Shown here: one piece after another, positions 51,619 through 61,520 of the stretch
Layout of the letters: each line of letters starts with the position of its first letter
Numbering within the stretch: position 1 is the stretch's first letter
From: Sphaerulina vaccinii
Lineage: Eukaryota > Ascomycota > Dothideomycetes > Mycosphaerellales > Mycosphaerellaceae
Direction: 5' to 3'
Length of the DNA: 64,000 bases
NCBI GenBank assembly: GCA_022570795.1
Contig: JAKUDP010000006.1
Span: 992,001 to 1,056,000 of the forward strand
Program-made: the position numbers and the translations under genes
The notes under the pieces: generated by a model
What the model saw: the letters and a program-made list of their open reading frames with translations, nothing else
The model's database searches: none
Told to the model about the DNA's origin: nothing

Positions 51619-52674
51619 CTATTGCACCTTCTTCTGCGCGTTTGGTCCCATTTCTTTGCTGAAGGACATGTAGGACACTTCAAGACCAGCAATAGCGCTG
51701 ACTCCGACGTAGAGAATGGAGAGAAGGAGGAGAACGGTGACGAGGCCCATGAAGATGCCTATACAGTCAGGATCAGTGGCACATCAAGCTGAAATCGAGT
51801 TTGTAGACTTACCAGGCGACAAGAACTGATACTTTTCAAAGAGCGCCAACTTATCCTGTGGGTTCGTGCTGTTCTGCGCTCGCCTCTCGAAGCCGTGCTG
51901 CACATCTCTCTTGAGATCTGTGTGCATGCTGCTGTGTCCTGGAGGTGTGTTCTCGCTGTCATAGTCCACATTCGACGAATCGCTGGAGGCTGGGACGCCG
52001 ATATACACAATCGTATGTGATGTGTGGTTTGCGAGAAGGCTGTGGAGCTGAGAGTCAACATCCGCGTCCAGCTGCGTTAGGCTCTCCCTTCGCAATTGGA
52101 GGTTATCGCCCTGAGGAGCTTTCTGAGAAAGAGGTCCAATGACTGCTGCTGTAGGTTTCGAGGTGGACGATGTGACTGTGTTGCCGTATCAGTATACCGT
52201 TTCGCCTCTTGTAAGACATATGTATACTCACACCCCTCAATGCCCATCCTCTGCGCGCCACACTGTCTGCTCACTGCGGCTGCAACTCTTTCCGCATCAA
52301 TCTCCCCCACTACCTCAGGGATCTGCACAATGCTCCTGTATTCATCTCGTCCTGCTCTTCGCGATAGCTTAGGCATCGTATCGGATCGCAAGTCTGCGCT
52401 ATGGATTCCGGGCTGCTCCACGAAGATATATACGCTCGACCCGCATAGCGATAACGTTGGCTCGAGGCCGCTTTCGATGTGCGCAGATGTGGATAGTTGC
52501 TCACTTTGGAGAGATGTCTGATCCAGTCTATTACGTCTATCAGTGCTTGTTCGGTGCCTCCTTCATGCTCTCTTCTTACCGTTCAGTGCTCAGCAGCACA
52601 AAAGGACTGGCATCGCGCAGAGCATACGCCGAGCTGGCGGCGGCGAGGACAGATATCGAGCTTCGGAGCAGCAT
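51619..52674 (-). CDS. BIG1: BIG1-type protein (beta-1,6-glucan synthesis; V-ATPase accessory fold)
   Basis: Four exons: 52674-52580, 52527-52232, 52175-51813 and 51758-51619, giving 297 residues; every junction has GT..AG ends and keeps frame. A signal peptide opens the protein (MLLRSSISVLAAASSAYALR). The luminal domain holds ASPFVLLST early and SLCGSSVYIFVEQPGI. The end is a single membrane helix in a highly characteristic context: KYQFLSPGIFMGLVTVLLLL, SILYVGVSAIAGLEVSY, then a short cytosolic tail ending QKKVQ, a dilysine-like ER retrieval end. This layout is the BIG1/VOA1 family: ER membrane proteins needed for beta-1,6-glucan in the cell wall, related to the V-ATPase S1 accessory subunit. 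Only 160 bp separates its start from RRP17. Confidence 0.85.
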
Positions 52675-52834
52675 TTTGAAGTGTGTTGGTTGTGTGGAGT
52701 GAGAGATGGTCGTTGGAAGCTGTTTGTCTTTGGTGGTGATGACGGAAAGTCAAAGCGCCGATCTCCGGAGAGCATTTTCCAGACTTCAAGACTTCGAGAA
52801 TATACCAAGTACACACCAACATCCGCTGAACAGA

Positions 52835-53620
52835 ATGGCTCCAGTTGCAAAGCGCCGCAAGATTGACGTGATTCGTCGTCAAAAACCAGTCGAAGAACTC
52901 ACCTTCAGCATCGATGACCGACAAGAATACCTCACGGGGTTCAGTAAGAGGAAGACGGCGAGAAAAGAACAGGCACGGGAGCAGGCGATAAAGGAGGCAA
53001 AAGAGGAGAGGGTACGAGATCGGAAAGAGGTACATCTTGTAAGATCTCGCGCTATGGAAAGTGCTAATATGATCTAGCTACGAGACCAACGAAAAGCCGA
53101 CCTCGAAACCCACGTAGCAGAAGTCAACAAAGTCCTCAAAGAACAGCATGCCCTCGCTCTAGGAAAAGACCCGGATGAAATAGACAGCGATGCCTCAGAC
53201 GAGTTCGGCGGACTCGATGACAACAACACCAAGCCTCCCATACCAGAAGAAGACGAAACTGCAGAATACGTCGACGAAGACAAATACACTACAGTAACAG
53301 TCGAAGCCATGGACGAATCGGAAGACGAAGAAGAAGTTGCTGCGAAGAAAGCGAAGGAAAAGGCTTATTGGGCGAAGATTGAAGAGGAGAAAGCGAAGGA
53401 ATTAGCCGAGAAGAGGAAAAAGAGACCTTGGTTGAAGGATGGACAAGAGAAGCCGAAGAAGAAGAAGTTTAGGTATGAGAGTAAGGCGGAGAGATCTATG
53501 ACGAGACAGAAGCAGAAGAGTAAGAGTAGTAAGGCCGCTAAAGGGAGGAGGGAGAATGATGATGGGAAGGGGAAGAAGCCGACAGGAGGCCAAGGGAAGG
53601 GCATGAGTGGGAAGAAGTGA
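52835..53620 (+). CDS. RRP17: RRP17/NOL12-family ribosome-biogenesis exonuclease
   Basis: Two exons, 52835-53029 and 53078-53620 (48-nt intron with CTAAT branch), giving 245 residues. The N-terminal block, VAKRRKIDVIRRQKPVEELT, FSIDDRQEYLTGFSKRKTAR and a Lys/Glu/Arg-rich helix, is the conserved core of the NOL12/Rrp17 family. Then come an acidic stretch (EDETAEYVDEDKY) and a Lys-rich nucleolar-type tail (KKRPWLKDGQEKPKKKKFRY). In yeast Rrp17 is a 5'-3' exonuclease trimming the 5' ends of 5.8S and 25S rRNA in the pre-60S particle. Frame and splicing are intact. It is divergent from BIG1. Confidence 0.85.
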
Positions 53621-54086
53621 GGTGGTTGATACCCAGATATGCGGCTACTATACGAATGAGGACGTTCATGATGTGGCTACTCGCGATACACGCCTATCCT
53701 CATGCACTTTAACGGGCCACGAACGAACGCGACATAAAAGGCAACCGTAAACCTTCCACTCACCTGCGAAGCACCAACTGCACAGCGCGAGCTTGCCACC
53801 AATTGTTCTCACCATTACCACCTACAATGGTCGTCCGCCTACTGAGCGCAATCGGGAAGTCGTCAGTTAATCTGATGCTTGACAGAGTGTCCAATGTGAA
53901 CAGCTTGTCGAAGTCAGTTCGGGCTTTATCGCGGCCAATACAATGAGCGACACGCATTTGTTCAGGAGCTATATTGTATACTGGGCAGGAAGAAGCATAT
54001 CACCCTGCGTCTTCTGCATACTGTGTTATCCCGTCAAATTATCCACTGCTGTAGGCATCCGAATTTTTGTTCTCGTGTTAAGCAGC
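53621..54086. other. Convergent intergenic gap
   Basis: About 465 bp; no gene or repeat recognised. Confidence 0.4.
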
Positions 54087-55607
54087 TCAGCCCCGAGGCT
54101 GCTTGTTGCTGGCGGGCACAACGAGACCCTCGGCCACCGCAAGATCATACAGCGCCTGGTCCACAGCAGCGAGCTCAGCTTCTTTGATGTTACACGCTTC
54201 TATGCGTTCCTTCAGCTGTGCAATCTCTTGGTCGTAGGCATCATCGGCCGTTCGCATATCCTCTAACGTATCCTGGCTCTTGCTGATCTTATCTTCGGTG
54301 CGCACCTGCATTTCTGCAACCTCGTCTTGTAGCTTGTAGCGTTCCACCAGGTCCATTCCGTTCTCCAATCTCTCGTCTGCTTTGGCAGTCATGGTCCAGA
54401 GGTTACCCAGCAGCGTCTGCCTGTATGCTGGGGTTTCGATGGCTTCCAAAACATTGGCCCATTCGGCATCCGTTTTTGACCAGATCTGTGTTACCGACAC
54501 GCCAGCTTGTGCAAAGTTCACACCACCGTACGTGCTATAGGACTCTGCTAAATGGGACCCGATAGACTCTCCGATCTCGGCCTGGATGGGGACAAGTACA
54601 TCGAACCAGATGAACTGGTGCAAGCGAAATCCACGCTGGGGATAGAGATGCCGCAGCACCAGTTGCAGGTATCGGAAAATATCCGGTGATGATTCCGAAA
54701 GGTTCTTGTGGTCGTGCAGCCGATTGTAGCCCTGCGTCAGCGTTAGCCCTACATCAGCGTTCACAGGACAGCCCATATGCGCGTACCTTGTAATCGCAGC
54801 CGACCTCAGGATGGAAGATAAGATGATCGATCCCGGCAGCTCGAGCCTCTTGCACAATGATGCGGTTCTGAGCCACAAATTCCACCACCTTGCGACTGAG
54901 TACAGCTTGTGTTATCTCGCTCCAGAAAGCTTTGGCTGTCTGTGGCTTGGCTGCTGCGTAGGCCCTCTCTACTCCGCCTGCAACTGTGCATCCAGAGGAA
55001 CTGTCAGGTCTCAATCCTACGCCTTGCTCCATAGCTGTGACGACCTCTTCGACCTCGTCACATGTTAGACCGCAGCCACAATCATCCACAATGATGTTAA
55101 CGTATATCATCGGCTGCAGGGAACCGTCTTGGTTATAGTCTCGAAGCTTCGGCAGACGCTGGGCGAACTCTCCTCTAAGAGCTCGTTGTGGCAAGGTCCG
55201 ATCAAGGAGGCTTGTTAAGAATAGCGGCTCTCGCTGCGCAAGGAGAATTCCGGCGTGCGTCTTCCAATACTGAAAAGATAGCAGGTATTAGCGATTGTCT
55301 TGAAGAGCACGTGGGTTTGTGCGAACCAGCGTGTCTGTTAGGCTGGGAACATAACGAGCATAAGCTCAGCGAAACAATGGGAAGGGGAGGTGGCTTTGGC
55401 GTACAGACCTTGTTGAGCTTTAAACACGACTTGTTCCGCTCTGGTGATTTGTTATCCTCTGCATCTTCGATCATCTCCTCGAGGTGATGCAAGTCAAGGA
55501 TCTTCCATGAGCTGGCGCGTGTTGCTGGAGATATACACCGGGCGCACGGGACTGCGAATGTTACCCATCGGCGGCGCCCATTGGGCTCCGAGGTTGGTGA
55601 GCGCCAT
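54087..55607 (-). CDS. Conserved-looking hypothetical protein, one extra base in exon 1
   Basis: Three exons: 55607-55409, 55269-54787 and 54731-54087, about 441 residues. Exon 1 starts MALTNLGAQWAPPMGNIRSP but runs into a stop unless one C is dropped from CC near 55498, after which it reads LDLHHLEEMIEDAEDNK into the donor GTCTGT. Exon 2 begins YWKTHAGILLAQREPLF and has CGCGLTCDEVEEVV and DHLIFHPEVGCDYK. Exon 3 has an aromatic-rich region (FRLHQFIWFDVLVPIQAE) followed by a long coiled coil (about the last 120 residues). I do not recognise the family. The 139-nt intron 1 is longer than its neighbours. Good splice motifs in both introns support a real gene. Confidence 0.65.
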
Positions 55608-56138
55608 TGCTTGTTATTCCGGGTGGTTGATGGAGGTCTGAAGTAACAAAGAAGCTCGATGCGTGAACTTAGAGAAGATTAATGCGTGAAGGACAGAGAA
55701 ATTCACGATGCCGCAGACGTTGCATGTTTCGCGATGATTGTAGAGTGTACCAACATCAGTAGTCTAGTGTGATGGGTGGAGGTTCAGAAGTGTTGTGAAA
55801 AGCAGGATGTACCGTTTGGGAAGGCGCGTTTGACGCGCTTTCCATCACGACTTCCCAAATGACCTTCACATCACCACCCGCAACACTACAAAATTGACAA
55901 GGAGTTCGCACGGGTTGTTATAGTGACCACGACTGTCACCGCAGGCTGGCCTATCCATGTTATGTCGCCTGATTTCGAAGATATCGGTATAGCTACATGA
56001 AGAGTTCCTGCATGGCGTGCATTTCAGTGTTATCACTTTCTCATCTTAGTGTTAACACCCTCTCATCTAAGAGGAAAACTTCGATGTCCCAGGCATTGGA
56101 AATTTTGCGGCGTTCCATCCTTCAGCTTCATCAGCAAC
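55608..56138. other. Intergenic stretch
   Basis: About 530 bp with no supported feature; it contains a short near-palindromic word pair (GGAAGGCGCG..GCGCGTTTG..GCGCTTTCC, about 55819-55843). Confidence 0.4.
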
Positions 56139-57871
56139 TTATCGTTTCCCACTATCTACCTGATAATGTATATTATACTTCTTCGCCATATAATCATTGA
56201 CCTGCCGAAGTAAGCCCCTAACCTTGTCCAACAATTCATCACTCTCCTTCGACACATCCAGCTCAGTTGTGCCCTCAGCCACTTTCAACGGAAAGGCTGT
56301 AACCATCATGCTCACCATGCCTGCATTGCCTGAGCTGATGTGTGTCTCTGACACTGTAACAATGGCAGAGACTAGTTCCTGGATAGTGTAAGGAGGCCGC
56401 ACGGCAGCGCGTAGGATGAAGCTCCTCTCCGTCAAAGGCTTCGCTATCCTCGCCAGGATAAGATGTGCTGCGGCGTAGCAGTTGAGAGCCTCTCCGAGCT
56501 TGGGATCGTAGGGGTCGACACTGATAGCCAGCTCGCACAGCTCCATGAGGCCCATACTCTTGATATGTGGAGCCAGCCAGAGAGTCGGATAAGTCCATAT
56601 GCAGTTCTGCTTCCAGCTCTCTAACTCGTAGATGAGACATCGGACGGCATATGCTAGTTCGAAAGCTTGTTGTACTAAAGTATATTTGCCGAGTCCTGGT
56701 GTCTTGAGTGCTTCGGCAGAGGCTAGGATTCCTGGTAGTGAGAATAGGACGTCGAGAAGTTGGTCCAGGACGGTCTTTGGTGGGCAGTCCGAGGACGAGA
56801 AGGGGATGGTTCTCCATTCTGGGGTGGCGAGGAAGCAGGGTTTACGGTCGCCGAGCGAGAGCATGAGCTGAACAGAGATTAATGTTACAGTACTGGTGAC
56901 TGGTATCTGGCGAGATTACTTACTAAGTTAATTCTGTAGTAGCGAAAGGTCTTGTGCTCGAGACCGTGTATGAAGCTATGCGGACCTTTTTGCTCGATGA
57001 GGTGAGCTACACCACTTACGTGGGCTTTGCTAGCAGTGGGATCTTTAGAGAGAATGCACTATGATGCACGTCAGCTATGAAATGCGTCTCGGTGGTGTTG
57101 TGATGACACACCTCAAAGAGTGAGACGATCATGCAGGTCCACATCGTGAGGGAGTCGCGCCATCTCGGACCACTCAAAAGTGACTGTAACTGTGTTATAG
57201 CTGCCAAGTGTAGCTTGATGGCACGCTGCTGGACTGAGGGTTGCTTGAGGTCGTTGGCACAGAGTGCAGTGGCGTTGGCTTGCAAAGATATCGATATGAG
57301 TGATGGCGTGGCTGATGATGTTGATTCGGCGAGCACAAGTTCCACCCAAGGACGTTCCGCATTAGAGGGAGGGCTCTTGAAGCGGTCAAGGAATTGCGCT
57401 AGTATTGCAATGGTCGCTTGCGACTCGGGAATCGTGCCGCCAAGGATCGTATGAGAATGTAGAGTGACAGCTGTTTCCCGAGCTGTATAGTATGTCAGTG
57501 ATTGAGTCCTGCCAGGTATAGATGAAGACAGTACCTCGACATCGAGCGACTTGTCTACGGTTCTGCTGGCGTGCATCGCGAGGCACCTTTTCTTCTTTGA
57601 TTTCTGGCTCGGTATTCTCGTGGACTGATTCATGTACTGAGAATACACCTTCACCAGATTTCCATTTGCGTCCTTCAGCGCGCTTGCGCATGGTGTCGAT
57701 TCGCGCCTGGGCGCTGGCTCTTGCAGCCTGCACGCGGATGTTGTCGGCTGTTCCCTTCCATTTCTGCGAGGTGCCGCTCTTGGGCGTACAGTCAACGAAG
57801 TGAAATCTTTGATAAGCTGTTTGACCAGTGCTCGTAGGAGTCGTCGTACTACTGGTCCCAGTGGAGAACAT
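56139..57871 (-). CDS. Fungal-specific transcription factor-like protein (Fungal_trans_2 type), no zinc cluster
   Basis: Four exons: 57871-57535, 57482-57112, 57058-56924 and 56867-56139, giving 523 residues; all junctions keep frame, with AAC TTA/GTAAGT as the last donor. The N-terminus has the FHFVDCTPKSGTSQKW segment and a basic helix (MRKRAEGRKWKSGEG) but no Cys6 cluster. The middle and C-terminal part match the regulatory region of fungal Zn2Cys6 proteins of the Fungal_trans_2 class: VELVLAESTSSATP, WTCMIVSLFE, KAHVSGVAHLIEQKGPHSF, GDRKPCFLATPEWRTIPF. An IKEE SUMO-consensus site lies near residue 95. Related proteins without a zinc cluster exist, so it may act through a partner. Upstream Met residues (to 58006) are less likely starts. 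Confidence 0.75.
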
Positions 57872-58521
57872 CTTGCGAAGGTGTTGAGGCCTGCTGAGCG
57901 GATGAGCGAGCCATGGCTCATATGACTGCTCGTACTTCATCATCATGAGCATCCCATAGTTGAGGCAAGACGGCGAGGCATATTCCGTTATGTTGCAGTA
58001 GAACAACTCTGTCTTCGGTGAAGACGGCAGTGTACGCGTGAAGACAACTCACCACGGAGCTAGTTGCGTACTACTGCATATCCCGGACGGCAACTGCAGA
58101 ACAAGCACTTGTCTAACCTCTTTGCAGCTATTGCACTTCGACTTGGGGAAGATCCGCGGCTGGCTGGCTTTGAGGCTTGTATTGGGATTGGCAGATCTAG
58201 ATTGATCAGCAAATGCTTCCCAATGATTTTACTGCTCCGGCGGAATGGCAGCTAGCGGGCAGCGATGAGTGCGTTCGACGAGTGCATACTGATAAACATG
58301 ACCGCCAACGCGGTTCCTCATGATAGTACAGCAAAGTGAGGAAGGCGATGTCTTGATGAGGAAGGAAAAGTTGATCTAGAACAGAGACATTGCGTGTACG
58401 TAGTCTTCCAGGATCGGATTTACACATCTCATCTTACTGTTCACATGGAATGAGGCTCTGCGGGAAGAGGCTCGCGTTCCTATTCGTTGTACTGGTGTCA
58501 TGGTAATGTCCGCGAAGAGAC
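57872..58521. other. Divergent upstream region
   Basis: About 650 bp between starts at 57871 and 58522; no recognised element. Confidence 0.4.
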
Positions 58522-59532
58522 ATGGATCAAAATATGGCACAAACACCAACGCATCAGTTCAAGTCTGATCTGGACAGCAAGTGCAACAAGGCTCAACCTT
58601 GGGTACGATGCTTCGTCGAAGAGTACCAACAAGATGGGCGGCCATGGGGTTATGCCATCTTCGAGGATCCGACCATCGACGAAGAGGTGATGGAGGAGTG
58701 CCAGTGCAGGTCAAGCATGTTGCTGAACGAAGCGAAAGATGCTGTGTTTGGCAGAAGCCACCGCGAGTTTCCACGTTTCAAGTTTGAGCATTTAGACTGG
58801 CCAGAGGATAGTGAAGATGACAAGAGTGATTCTGGCGATGTCGTGCACGCAGAAGATCCAGCAAGAGACGTCTCACAGGTCGAGGCAGTCCAGAATGGAG
58901 ACAGTGAACAGGCTGAAGAGGAAAACGAGGAAGAAGTAGACGACAACGTCTCCATTGATATCGAGGATGATAGCTCGGAAAGCCATGGCAGCCATAAAGA
59001 AGATCTCCCAGACGCCCCAGAAGTGCTCTCCGACTGCTCAGAAGATGATGCCGATATCGAAACAGTTCGCGAGCTTGCTAAGCTCCGCGCACACTTTAAA
59101 TGGGTTCGCGTGAGGAAGATGCTAGTCCATGACGATCTAGATATCGATCGCAGTGGGATACCCACCGGACTGCTTCGCAATGTCTTCCTCGTTCTTGACC
59201 AAGACTCTGTCGAGTCGATAGTGAACAACTCGCCCCATGCTGACTTTGCTTGGATCTGGGCTATTGATCCAGACTACGAGGGTGACGTGGCTGGGATGAC
59301 AAAGAACGGTCTCGAGGATGAGTACTATGGCTATATGCGTGTAAGATCGCAGCAGCTGGTCAACCACTTCTGGGTGGCAAGGAAGTATCATGAAGATGAG
59401 TTCTCCTTGCAGATGCTGTGGGAGGCGGCGAAGGAGAGTCATGATTGTGCTTTCGTGTCTGTTGATCCAGAGGAGGCGCGTATGTGCAATGGCAGCATGA
59501 ACTTGGGCAGCGCGTTGAGGCCAAAAGCATAG
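58522..59532 (+). CDS. Acidic hypothetical protein
   Basis: Single-exon, 336-residue protein with an N-terminal globular part (PWVRCFVEEYQQDGRPWGYA, CQCRSSMLLNEAKDAVFG), a long acidic middle (about 95-185) rich in Asp/Glu/Ser, and a C-terminal domain (RAHFKWVRVRKMLVHDDLDI, LRNVFLVLDQDSVESIV, DPEEARMCNGS). The N- and C-terminal parts read as one alpha/beta fold split by the acidic insertion. No family was recognised and there is no targeting signal. Confidence 0.65.
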   Translation: MDQNMAQTPTHQFKSDLDSKCNKAQPWVRCFVEEYQQDGRPWGYAIFEDPTIDEEVMEECQCRSSMLLNEAKDAVFGRSHREFPRFKFEHLDWPEDSEDDKSDSGDVVHAEDPARDVSQVEAVQNGDSEQAEEENEEEVDDNVSIDIEDDSSESHGSHKEDLPDAPEVLSDCSEDDADIETVRELAKLRAHFKWVRVRKMLVHDDLDIDRSGIPTGLLRNVFLVLDQDSVESIVNNSPHADFAWIWAIDPDYEGDVAGMTKNGLEDEYYGYMRVRSQQLVNHFWVARKYHEDEFSLQMLWEAAKESHDCAFVSVDPEEARMCNGSMNLGSALRPKA

Positions 59533-60170
59533 CAAGACATTCGAAGCTGTATGTAGTGCCGCGATTCGAACGAAATGGAAAGTCGAAAGGTATGCATGTC
59601 GAGCAAAACAATCGTCGGCAACCTTTGAGCTGAGCTGAGGAGATCACAGCCGTGAAGTCGAAAGAGACTTCGAACAGCTGATCATGCTTAGTGCCATATC
59701 GAGCATTTGGATGACCCAACGACTTACCGACTGAGCCAAGTAGGCTGGACGATTGTTGAAGCTGAAAGACTGAGTCTTATGTGATGCCTCAATTTGAGCA
59801 GACCGACTGGCAAAACGTATTGCAGTGAAGCAAAACAGTCGCTACCCGCTAATGGCATCCATAGTGGCAGCACGCTACAAGTTACAAGCCAGCTATGACT
59901 TGGAAGATCTGTAAGCAGTGCGCTATGTATGTCGAGCATCAGACTAGCTGACGACTTACCGACTTGAGCAACTAGGCGGACGATTGATGACAGTGACGTA
60001 CTATGAATCGTAGATGGTACCTCAATTGGAACAGACTAGGAGGTTAAAAGATAACTTAGCGAAGCAAAACAGTCGTCTCCCGCCCTTCGAAGCTATGTAT
60101 CCATGATCGAGGTAGAGGAAAAAGCATTGCTGGAGAAAAATGGGTATCTTGAACTTCTATCGCTGTTATG
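59533..60170. repeat. Tandem ~230-bp repeat tract (two units plus a partial)
   Basis: Three occurrences of a GCAAAACA(A/G)TCG word lie about 230 bp apart (near 59602, 59832 and 60066), and between them GACTTACCGACT(T)GAGC..AGGC..GGACGATTG recurs near 59721 and 59954, then CCTCAATT(T/G)GAACAGAC. Units 1 and 2 span roughly 59600-59828 and 59829-60062. Read on the minus strand, the repeated block contains TGGCTCAGTCGG, which fits an RNA-polymerase-III A box, and further on GTTCGAATC near 59565-59573 fits a B box, but the parts do not fold as a tRNA. There is no supported coding frame. Confidence 0.6.
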
Positions 60171-61293
60171 TTACGAGGCCACCTGAAGCTTCATCATAAA
60201 GATCTCTTTCAATGCTTGTGCACTCCCTGCCGCCATTCGCTTCTGCATGATATAACGGTGTCGTACAGCTTGTCGGCCACCCATGAAAGTCGGCGTTGAA
60301 GTGCCTGATTGTGCTTCGGACTCGCTGGCAACAGCTGAGGTAGACTTCGACTTCGACTTCCTCGCTTCCTTCGCTGCTCGTTTCGCACGTCTTTCTTCTT
60401 TTCGTTTCCGTCGCTCTTCTTTGCGTGCTCGCTTCTCCTCCTTCAGGCGAGATTTCTCGTCTTTGCTGAGGCTTCCTTCAGTGGACTTCGACTCTTTCTC
60501 TGCTTTTGGCTCAGCCTTTCTGCGACGCTTCGAAGCTTTTTCATCCTCACTTGAGCTAGAGCTTGAGCTGGAGTCTGTATCTTGCTTCGGCACGTCGCTC
60601 GCGGCGGCAGCTTCACCTCCTGCCTCGAGTCTGCGCTTCCGCTTCATCTCCTTGATCGCAGCGGCAGTGCCATTCGCTTTCTTCTCAGCTTTCCTCCTCT
60701 TCTTCGAGCTCTTCTCGTCCTCGCTGTCATCACTCTCAGCCTTCCTCTTCTTACTCTTACTCTCTTTGACAGCCACAACAGCGCCTCCGTCTTTCAGAAA
60801 CCCAAGATCCGACTTGACCTCCTGCATCTTATCGCCCACCAACAAACCTCCACTCACAAAGTTCATATTCCCATACTTCAACTTCAGCTGCACATCTCGT
60901 AACGTCTCCTCTTTCTTTTGTAGCGCAGCTTGATCCTCTGGCTTTCCGTTCAACCTCCCCAACAATCCAGAGAACATACTCAAGCCAAAAGTCTCAGCGT
61001 TCTGCGTCCCGATCTTTGCGCCGATTCCGAGATTATCTTCGCGGAGCATGACTTTGATGTGGGAGGCGTTCGCAGCGGTATAGTGTGATGAGTGGTTGGC
61101 ATTCTCAGCGCCGAGGAAGTCGCCAGGTTTCCAGCCTTGCTTGGAAAGCATTTTGTGGCCGAAGCCTGTCGTGGATTTGGACCATGATGTGTTGTTTGGG
61201 TCGGTGGACAATTTGCCCCTAGGATGTGTTAGCAGAGACTCACACTATGGCTTGTATATTGTCATACTTCTTCTTGTTCCCGGCAAGACCCAT
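60171..61293 (-). CDS. PXR1: PXR1/PINX1-family G-patch nucleolar protein
   Basis: Two exons, 61293-61268 and 61218-60171, giving 357 residues. The short first exon supplies MGLAGNKKK, the conserved PXR1 start; the join yields GKLSTDPNNTSWSKSTTGFG, then HKMLSKQGWKPGDFLGAENA, a G-patch (Gly-rich helicase-activating) motif. A second conserved region is IKVMLREDNLGIGAKIG. The remainder is a long Lys/Glu-rich tail with KKRK/KKRRK runs and a C-terminal ALKEIFMM helix. PXR1 (yeast Gno1) activates the helicase Prp43 in pre-rRNA processing; the PINX1 homologue inhibits telomerase. The gene is divergent from the membrane protein at 61521, with a GAGTG pentanucleotide run near 61315-61336 in its leader. 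Confidence 0.9.
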
Positions 61294-61520
61294 GTTGGCG
61301 GAGTTGTACGAGAGGGAGTGGAGTGGAGTGGAGTGGTTTGCGATCGAGATATCGAGAACTTTTTGCCAGAAGGCCGAGAACGCCACTCCTTGGCATTCAG
61401 CCACATCTGCAACTTCCTCACGACGCGTTCCTCTTCCTCTTCTTCTCTACCAAACATCATGCAATAACACGCTATTCATTGCTACCAGCAGACGAGACAG
61501 CAGCATAAGATGCTGCAACT

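Noticed and set aside
59700..59760. A tRNA gene on the minus strand beginning GCCTACTTGGCTCAGTCGGT
   Set aside because: The D-arm wording is good, but no matching acceptor 3' half, no paired T-arm and no anticodon arm of correct length follow.
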